A stretch of 64,000 nucleotides of DNA from Streptomyces sp. NRRL S-1022 (GTDB taxonomy: Bacteria > Actinomycetota > Actinomycetes > Streptomycetales > Streptomycetaceae), in NCBI RefSeq assembly GCF_000720135.1, contig NZ_JOIU01000024.1, positions 62,001 through 126,000 on the forward strand. The letters run 5' to 3'. Both the position numbers and the translations under genes were made by a program. Below, piece by piece: positions 59,062-64,000 of this stretch. The notes beneath the pieces were generated by a model. It was not told where the DNA came from. It worked only from the letters and a program-made list of their open reading frames with translations, and did not search any database. Every line of letters begins with the position of its first letter. Position 1 is the first letter of the stretch.

Positions 59062-59727
59062 TCAGTGCCGGCCGGCGGGCGCCTCGTCCAGGGCGCGGAC
59101 CGCGCTGGACCAGGCTCCCGCGAGCGCGGCCTCCAGGTCGTCCAGCGGTCGGTCGGCGGTGTCCAGGCGCAGGGCGGGGCCGATGTGCACGTGGACGCGG
59201 GGGCGGCGCACGGGCGCGGTGGCCCAGCCGGCGAGCTGCTTGGCGCGGCTGCCGGAGGAGACCCGGCGGGCGCCCGCGTGGCCGACGGGGACGACCGGGG
59301 CGCCGGTGGACAGGGCGAGCCGGACCACCCCGGACTTGAGCCGGCCCGGCGGGCGGTCGTGGGAGGTGTCGTAGCGGGACAGGCCGCCCTCGGGGTAGAC
59401 GAGCACACCGCGGCCGGCGGCGAGGGCGTCGGCGGCGTGCCGCAGGGCGTCCGGGGCGCGGCGGCTGCCCCGGTGGACGGGCACGTACCCCTCCCGGGTC
59501 AGGGCCCGGCCCAGCAGCGGCACCCGCCACAGCCCGGCGGTGGCGAGCACCGCGGGGCGCAGACCCAGCCGGTGCAGGGTGCCGATGAGCAGCACCGGGT
59601 CGAAGAACGAGGTGTGGTTGGCGGCGAGGACGTACCCGCTGCCGGGCGGGTACGCCAGGTGGCCGGTACCGCTCACGCTCGTGTCACTGAAGACGGGCAC
59701 CAGGGCCCCGGCCCACGCGGACAGCAT
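59062..59727 (-). CDS. PlsC-type 1-acylglycerol-3-phosphate acyltransferase
   Basis: 221-residue lysophosphatidate acyltransferase-family protein. Acyltransferase motifs: ANHTSFFDP (H-x4-D), GYVPVHRGSR, YPEGGLSRYD (the usual E-G-T-R reads E-G-G-L-S) and VPVGHAGARR. ATG 59727 follows GAGGAG. It is divergent from the P450 gene with 122 bases between, so both directions may be co-regulated. It would attach an acyl chain to lysolipid or another acceptor. Confidence 0.87.
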   Translation of the reverse strand: MLSAWAGALVPVFSDTSVSGTGHLAYPPGSGYVLAANHTSFFDPVLLIGTLHRLGLRPAVLATAGLWRVPLLGRALTREGYVPVHRGSRRAPDALRHAADALAAGRGVLVYPEGGLSRYDTSHDRPPGRLKSGVVRLALSTGAPVVPVGHAGARRVSSGSRAKQLAGWATAPVRRPRVHVHIGPALRLDTADRPLDDLEAALAGAWSSAVRALDEAPAGRH

Positions 59728-59849
59728 GGGGCACTCCTCTCCGCCGTGTCCGGACCGGCTGCCGGTCGTCACCGGCGGCGCGTTCCGGCGCACGGCCATT
59801 CTGCCCCGAATGCCTGTTTGACGTGCGGTGCCCGCGGGCCGGTGGCTCA

Positions 59850-61142
59850 ATGGCCGTCATGGACTTTCTCGCCGCGTACGACGCGATCCCGGAGGACGAC
59901 GTCCCGCAGCGGGTGGCCCTGCTGCGCACGACCATGGAGACCGGCAGGGCGGCCCTGTTCGCCGAGCTGCGCGCCCGCAGGCCGGTGTTCAGCACGCCCG
60001 TCGGCGTGTTCGTCACCCGGCACCCCGACGTCCTGGAGGTGCTGTCGGCGCCCGGGACGTTCACCGTGGGGGTGTTCGGCCCGGCGCTGGAGGACGTGCT
60101 CGGCGCCCCGTTCATCCTGGCCCGGGACGGCGGTGACGTGCACTGGCGGGAGCGCGGGTACGCGCAGCTGATGCTCGCCGCCGAGGACGCGCCCCGGGTG
60201 CGGGAGCTGACCGCGCGGATCGCCGACGAGGTGCTGGACGAGGTCACCGCCCGGGACACCGACACCTTCGACCTGGTCCAGGACTACGCCCGCGTGGCCG
60301 CCGCCCGGGTCGCCGCCGCCTATCTGGGGATCACCGGCATCGCGGAGGAGACGCTGCACTCGTGCACCCGCCGGATGCAGTGGGCGTTCGCCGTCAACCC
60401 CGGCCGCGACCCGGAGATCCACGCGGCGGGCGTGGCGGCGGGGCGCGAACTGCACGACGAGGTGGCCGAGCTGATCGAACGCCGGCGGGACACGGCCCAC
60501 GACGGCGGCCCCGACGACGTCCTGGGCAGGATGCTGCGCACCCGGCTGCCCGCCGAGTACGGCTTCGACGACGAGCGGATCAACGCCAACCTGGTGGGCT
60601 ACCTGACGGGCTATCAGCAGAACGCCACCCAGTGCACGGCGACCGCCCTCAAGGAGCTCGCGGTGCGTCCCGAGGTGCTGGCCGAGGCGGCGCGGGCGGC
60701 GCGGGACGGCGACCCGGCGCGCTTCGACGCCTATGTGTGGGAGGCGCTGCGCTTCCACCCGTTCGTGCCCGTCACGCCCCGGCTGTGCCTGCGGGACCAC
60801 GTGCTGGCCGCGGGCACCCCGCGGCAGACGGTGATCCCGGCCAAGAGCGTGGTGCTGGCCTGCTTCGCGTCGGCGATGTTCGACGAGGACGTGCTCGACG
60901 CGCCGGAGGAGTTCCGGCCCGGCCGGCCGCCCGCGCACAACCTCGTCCTCGGCTACGGCGCCCACGACTGCGCCGGCAGGTACGCGGCCCGGGTGATCGT
61001 GCCCGAACTGGTGCGGCGCGTGCTGCTCCGTCCCGGTGTGCGCCCGCTGCCGGGCGCCGAACGCGCCCTGGACTACGCGGGCACCCCGTTCCCCCAGCAC
61101 TACGCGGTGCGCTCGGGCCGTGCCGCCGTGGCCCCGAACTGA
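59850..61142 (+). CDS. P450 with a non-monooxygenase I-helix, partner of the COX-like protein
   Basis: 430-residue cytochrome P450. K-helix E298-A-L-R301 and haem Cys374 in LGYGAHDCAGRYAA are normal. The I-helix reads L-T-G-Y-Q-Q-N-A-T (254-260), so the acid-alcohol pair needed for O2 activation is replaced by Gln256-Gln257, followed by Asn258. Amide residues in the I-helix and absence of the acid-alcohol pair are known features of P450s that rearrange peroxides (CYP74, prostacyclin/thromboxane synthases, fungal Ppo P450 domains). Followed at 153 bases by a COX-like gene in the same direction. ATG 59859 is an alternative start. The inferred role is processing of a fatty acid peroxide or endoperoxide. 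Confidence 0.85.
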   Translation: MAVMDFLAAYDAIPEDDVPQRVALLRTTMETGRAALFAELRARRPVFSTPVGVFVTRHPDVLEVLSAPGTFTVGVFGPALEDVLGAPFILARDGGDVHWRERGYAQLMLAAEDAPRVRELTARIADEVLDEVTARDTDTFDLVQDYARVAAARVAAAYLGITGIAEETLHSCTRRMQWAFAVNPGRDPEIHAAGVAAGRELHDEVAELIERRRDTAHDGGPDDVLGRMLRTRLPAEYGFDDERINANLVGYLTGYQQNATQCTATALKELAVRPEVLAEAARAARDGDPARFDAYVWEALRFHPFVPVTPRLCLRDHVLAAGTPRQTVIPAKSVVLACFASAMFDEDVLDAPEEFRPGRPPAHNLVLGYGAHDCAGRYAARVIVPELVRRVLLRPGVRPLPGAERALDYAGTPFPQHYAVRSGRAAVAPN

Positions 61143-61295
61143 CCCCACCCGGACCGGCGGTGACCGCCGCCCGGCCGGGACGGCGATCCGGCCGCGCCCC
61201 CCCGCCCGAGCCCGGCCACGACCCGCCTGTGCGCGGCCCGGCCGTGACCCGCGTCGCGGCACCGGGACCCGACCCGTGAACCGACCGGAGGACCC

Positions 61296-62918
61296 ATGAC
61301 CGTCACCACTCGTCCGTCCCCGACCCGGACCGTGCCGTGGACCGGGGCCCGGGACAGGTCCCGGGACGGGTTGCGCAACCGCTTCGAGACGCACCTGCTG
61401 ACCCATTACGGCCCGGCCTGGCAGGCGGCCCAGCGCAGCCGGTGGCTGCAGCGCAGGCTCAACTCCAAGCTGACCGACCTGGCCGTGCTGAAGGCTCCGA
61501 CGCGCCCCGACCCGCTCAGCACCAAGGCCCCGTACACCTCGTGGGACTCGCTGACCGACCGGTCCTGGGTGGGCCGGCACCTGCCGCCGGTGGCCGCGCC
61601 GCCGAAGGACCTGCCCGCCCCGGAGAAGGTCGCCGAGCTGTTCCGCCGGGAGGGCGAGGGCCGCCCGTGCACCCGGTCCAGTGCGCTGCTGCCGGCGTTC
61701 GCGCAGTGGTTCACCGACGGCTTCCTGCGCGGACATGCGGCCACCGGCGACCCGCGCCGCACCGACTCGCCGCACACCCTGGACATGTGCCAGCTGTACG
61801 GCGACCGTGAGGAGGTCACCGCCTGTCTGCGCACCTTCGAGGGCGGCCGGCTGAAGAGCCGGATCATCGACGGGGCGGAGTTCCCGCCCGCCCTGTGCGC
61901 GGACGGGAGGATCACGGACGAGTTCCGGTCCATCCGCCCGGTCCGGTTCGACGAGGTGCCCGGGGAACTGCTGGACACGCTGTTCGCGTGCGGCGGGGAG
62001 CGGGTGCACGCGCACATCGGGCCGATGGCGCTGAACGTGCTGTTCCTGCGGGAGCACAACCGGGTCGCCGGCCTCCTCGCCGCCGCGCATCCGGACTGGG
62101 ACGACGAGCGGATCTTCCAGACCACCCGCAACACGCTGATCGTGCTGATGATCCGGGTGATGCTGGAGGAGTACATCAACCACATCACGCCGTACCACTT
62201 CGGCTTCGTCCTCGATCCGGTGCGCACCGACCGCGGGGTGTGGCACCGGGAGAACTGGGCGACGATCGAGTTCAGTCTGGTCTACCGCTGGCACAGCCTG
62301 ATCCCGTCGGCGTACACCATCGCCGGCCGTCCGGTGCCGCTCGCGCGGACCATCGCCAACGGGCGGCTGGTCGTGGACCGGGGGCTCGGCCCGCTCTTCG
62401 AGGACCTCTCCCGGCAGCCCGCCGGTCTGTCCGGCCTGTTCAACACCGACGAACTGCTGCTGCCGATCGAGGCGCACAGTGTCGCCGTCGGCCGGGAGCT
62501 GCGGCTGGCCTCGTACAACGACTACCGCGCCTACTACGGCTTCCCCCGGGTCACCGACCCGCGGCAGATCTCCGGCGACCCGCGGGTGCAGGAGGCGCTG
62601 CTGGACCTGTACGGCGATGTGGACGCGATCGACCTGTACGTCGGGCTGTTCGCGGAGGAGCCGGAGCCCGGCGCGATCTTCGGGCGGCTGCTGGAACGCA
62701 TCATCTCCGTCGACGCGTTCTCCGAGGCGCTGAACAACCCGCTGCTCTCGCCCCGCCTGTTCGGGCCGGACACCTTCTCCCCCGAGGGCCTGCGCGTGGT
62801 CCGCGAGACGCGCAGTTTCTCCGACCTGGTGCACCGCAACCTGCCGGAGGACAAGGCGCGTTACGACGTGTCGCTCGGCCGGACCGCGGCCGGCGCCCGG
62901 GCCGCCGCGGCCCGCTGA
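61296..62918 (+). CDS. Cyclooxygenase-like haem dioxygenase
   Basis: 540-residue animal-type haem peroxidase closest in pattern to prostaglandin endoperoxide synthase. COX-like blocks run in order: SWDSL, FAQWFTDGFLRG, LDMCQLYGD, GRLKSRIIDGAEFPP, LFLREHNRVAGLLAAAHPDW, RIFQTTRNTLIVLMIRV, IEFSLVYRWHSLIP, FEDLSRQPAG, ELRLASYNDYRAYYG, ALLDLYGDVDAIDLYVGL, VDAFSEALNNPLLSP. Tyr330 and His333 match COX Tyr385 and the proximal His388; Ser476 matches Ser530; Gln137 matches Gln203, but Asp141 stands at distal His207. There is no signal peptide or EGF domain. CGGAGGA precedes ATG 61296. Expected to be an intracellular fatty acid oxygenase. Confidence 0.9.
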   Translation: MTVTTRPSPTRTVPWTGARDRSRDGLRNRFETHLLTHYGPAWQAAQRSRWLQRRLNSKLTDLAVLKAPTRPDPLSTKAPYTSWDSLTDRSWVGRHLPPVAAPPKDLPAPEKVAELFRREGEGRPCTRSSALLPAFAQWFTDGFLRGHAATGDPRRTDSPHTLDMCQLYGDREEVTACLRTFEGGRLKSRIIDGAEFPPALCADGRITDEFRSIRPVRFDEVPGELLDTLFACGGERVHAHIGPMALNVLFLREHNRVAGLLAAAHPDWDDERIFQTTRNTLIVLMIRVMLEEYINHITPYHFGFVLDPVRTDRGVWHRENWATIEFSLVYRWHSLIPSAYTIAGRPVPLARTIANGRLVVDRGLGPLFEDLSRQPAGLSGLFNTDELLLPIEAHSVAVGRELRLASYNDYRAYYGFPRVTDPRQISGDPRVQEALLDLYGDVDAIDLYVGLFAEEPEPGAIFGRLLERIISVDAFSEALNNPLLSPRLFGPDTFSPEGLRVVRETRSFSDLVHRNLPEDKARYDVSLGRTAAGARAAAAR

Positions 62919-62925
62919 ACCCGGC

Positions 62926-63186
62926 TCAGTCCCCGGCTCGCGCGTGCGCGAGCAACGCCTCGGCGGCGGTGCGCAGTTGCTCCGCCGCCGTGACGCAGGC
63001 GGCGGCCTGCCGCTCCAGTGCGGGCCGGCTCCTCGCGGGGGCCGCCGGACAGCCGTCCAGGGTGGCCGCGGTGGCGCGCAGCCGCCGCGCGTACTCCTCC
63101 ATCAGCTCGGCGTCCGACCGCAGCGAGCCGACGTGGTCGAGGAGTTCGGTGTCGTACGACGTGACGTCGGGGGACTCGGTCACCAT
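62926..63186 (-). CDS. Small helical hypothetical protein
   Basis: 86-residue soluble protein, almost entirely helical with heptad-like spacing (TELLDHVGSLRSDAELMEEY, ARRLRATAATLDGC, ERQAAACVTAAEQLRTAAEAL). It resembles small WXG100-sized helical hairpins in length but has no W-x-G. ATG 63186 (GTG 63183 alternative) follows GGGAG. It ends 8 bases from the convergent COX-like gene and is downstream of the ADC-like gene, perhaps in one transcript. Function unknown. Confidence 0.65.
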   Translation of the reverse strand: MVTESPDVTSYDTELLDHVGSLRSDAELMEEYARRLRATAATLDGCPAAPARSRPALERQAAACVTAAEQLRTAAEALLAHARAGD

Positions 63187-63220
63187 GGCGTGCTCCCGCG
63201 GGCGGTGGGGTGGGGTTGCG

Positions 63221-64000
63221 TCAGCGCGGCAGTACGGCGCCGGCGCTGCGGTGCTGCATGAACTGGGGGCAGGTGAGGACGAACCGGGGCCGGGCACCCT
63301 CCAGGCCGAGCCGGCGCAGTTGCCCGGCGAGGGGTGCGTCCGCCGCGGTGTCCAGCCGCAGCCGGATGCCGGCGCCGGTGTGCAGCCGCAGCCTGCCGTG
63401 GGTGCGGACCAGCGTGCGGATCGTGCTCTCGCCACGGCGGCCGTAGAGGATCCAGTCGGCCTCGGGGCAGCGCAGGCCGCGCCGGAGACGGCCGTCGACG
63501 GTCATGCCGAGGTCCGGGGAGCGGACGCCGATCTGCCGGCCCGTCAGGTCGGCATCGGCGGTCACCCGCAGTGCGGGCTGGGCCCAGATCTCCTGGCCGA
63601 CGACCCTGGCCTCCTCGCTGGTGACGGCGAGGCAGAGCACGTGCCGGCCGGTGCGGCGCAGGTCGGCGCGGCGCAGCAGGTCCAGCGCGACGTCGTAGGG
63701 GCGCGGCCGCCACAGGTCGTCGACCAGCACGGACAGGACGATCTCGGTGTACGGGCCGATCGTGGTGCAGCGGTGCTCGTACAGCGAGAGCACGGCCATG
63801 GCGCCCCGGCCCAGCCGGCTCGGCGTCATCCAGGTGACGTCGGGCAGCAGCCCGCGGGCCGCCCCCGCGTCGACGCGGAAGCACAGGTGGGCGGCGGAGG
63901 AGTCGTAGTAGCGCACCGGCACGTCGACGGGGCCGGCCGCGGTGGGCACCGAGGTGGTGGGCAGGGTGAGGAAGGGGTAGCCCTCGGGCGGGTTGGCGCG
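63221..64000 (-). CDS. Acetoacetate decarboxylase-superfamily protein (5' end outside window)
   Basis: At least 260 residues; the frame continues past the window edge (residues before the internal GTG at 63949 read RANPPEGYPFLTLPTTSVPT), so the start is not seen. The pattern VRYYDSSAAHLCFRVDAGAARGLLP, MAVLSLYEHRCTTIGPYTEIVLSVLV (in pieces) and VVGQEIWAQPALRVTAD fits the ADC superfamily. In true decarboxylases the last block reads G-x-E-I-x-G-x-P-K-K with the Schiff-base Lys; here Ala-Leu replace Lys-Lys, so classical acetoacetate decarboxylation is unlikely. Related lysine-less members have other or unknown activities. Confidence 0.72.
   Translation of the reverse strand, partial: RANPPEGYPFLTLPTTSVPTAAGPVDVPVRYYDSSAAHLCFRVDAGAARGLLPDVTWMTPSRLGRGAMAVLSLYEHRCTTIGPYTEIVLSVLVDDLWRPRPYDVALDLLRRADLRRTGRHVLCLAVTSEEARVVGQEIWAQPALRVTADADLTGRQIGVRSPDLGMTVDGRLRRGLRCPEADWILYGRRGESTIRTLVRTHGRLRLHTGAGIRLRLDTAADAPLAGQLRRLGLEGARPRFVLTCPQFMQHRSAGAVLPR

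Noticed and set aside
62926..63186. Small helical protein as an ESX/WXG100 substrate
   Set aside because: The length fits but the W-x-G motif is missing and no ESX genes are near.

Overview
The window is a 64 kb piece of a Streptomyces-type actinomycete chromosome. The evidence is GC above 70 percent, strong G/C third-position bias in every real gene, frequent GTG starts, ATGA/GTGA overlaps inside operons, a complete 'conservon' (cvnA-D plus P450s), a WhiJ-like XRE/DUF5753 regulator, a DUF574 methyltransferase, an ANTAR regulator and DasR-type chitinase promoter repeats. No tRNA, rRNA, CRISPR array, IS element or integrase was seen. Most genes look chromosomal and native; gene decay is limited to a few loci (0.1-1 kb and 27.5 kb).

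Layout. 0.1-1.7 kb: small or decaying genes (65-aa protein, interrupted coiled-coil ORF, truncated DUF1062) and a GNAT acetyltransferase. 2-3.2 kb: membrane acyltransferase. 3.8-8.2 kb: five translationally coupled genes encoding an RsbR-RsbS-RsbT stressosome with two PP2C phosphatases, one of them fused to an RsbT-like kinase domain. 8.3-15.3 kb: HPII-type catalase, PLP-dependent basic amino acid decarboxylase divergent from an M20 amidohydrolase, an ANTAR protein and an AraC regulator. 15.3-22.6 kb: two large secreted proteins of unknown substrate flanking a cytokinin-dehydrogenase-like flavoenzyme, then an FAD monooxygenase. 22.9-28.4 kb: Ppx/GppA phosphatase, MFS exporter, PAS-PP2C phosphatase, a frameshifted HTH regulator divergent from an SDR. 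28.6-35.2 kb: secreted carbohydrate-active block (GH31, GH18 chitinase, PL7 alginate lyase) followed by two secreted proteins; the chitinase has tandem DasR-like repeats, and both chitinase and lyase mRNAs have strong hairpins abutting the ribosome-binding site. 35.3-38.7 kb: pyruvate carboxylase. 39-44.6 kb: conservon cvnABCD with two P450 genes, the first with an EXXW K-helix typical of CYP157. 44.8-55 kb: aldo/keto reductase behind a MerR-type promoter, MFS exporter, a coupled NTase-BON-metallophosphoesterase operon, membrane PP2C, GDPD, small secreted protein, SRPBCC protein, DUF574 methyltransferase, XRE regulator. 55.6-56.7 kb: GNAT and a degenerate tandem repeat of about 146 bp.

The right end (56.7-64 kb) is the most interesting part. 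A delta-9-type desaturase, a beta-ketoacyl-ACP synthase and a PlsC-type acyltransferase run leftward. Divergent from them are a P450 and a protein with clear, near full-length resemblance to animal prostaglandin endoperoxide synthase (cyclooxygenase). The COX-like protein keeps the catalytic Tyr, the proximal His and the Ser equivalent to the aspirin-acetylated serine, but has Asp where COX has the distal His. The P450 lacks the O2-activating acid-alcohol pair in its I-helix and has Gln-Gln-Asn there, as expected of peroxide-rearranging rather than monooxygenating P450s. Together they look like a split, bacterial counterpart of COX/prostacyclin-synthase or fungal Ppo (dioxygenase-P450) systems, placed among lipid-modifying genes: a candidate bacterial oxylipin or prostanoid-like pathway.
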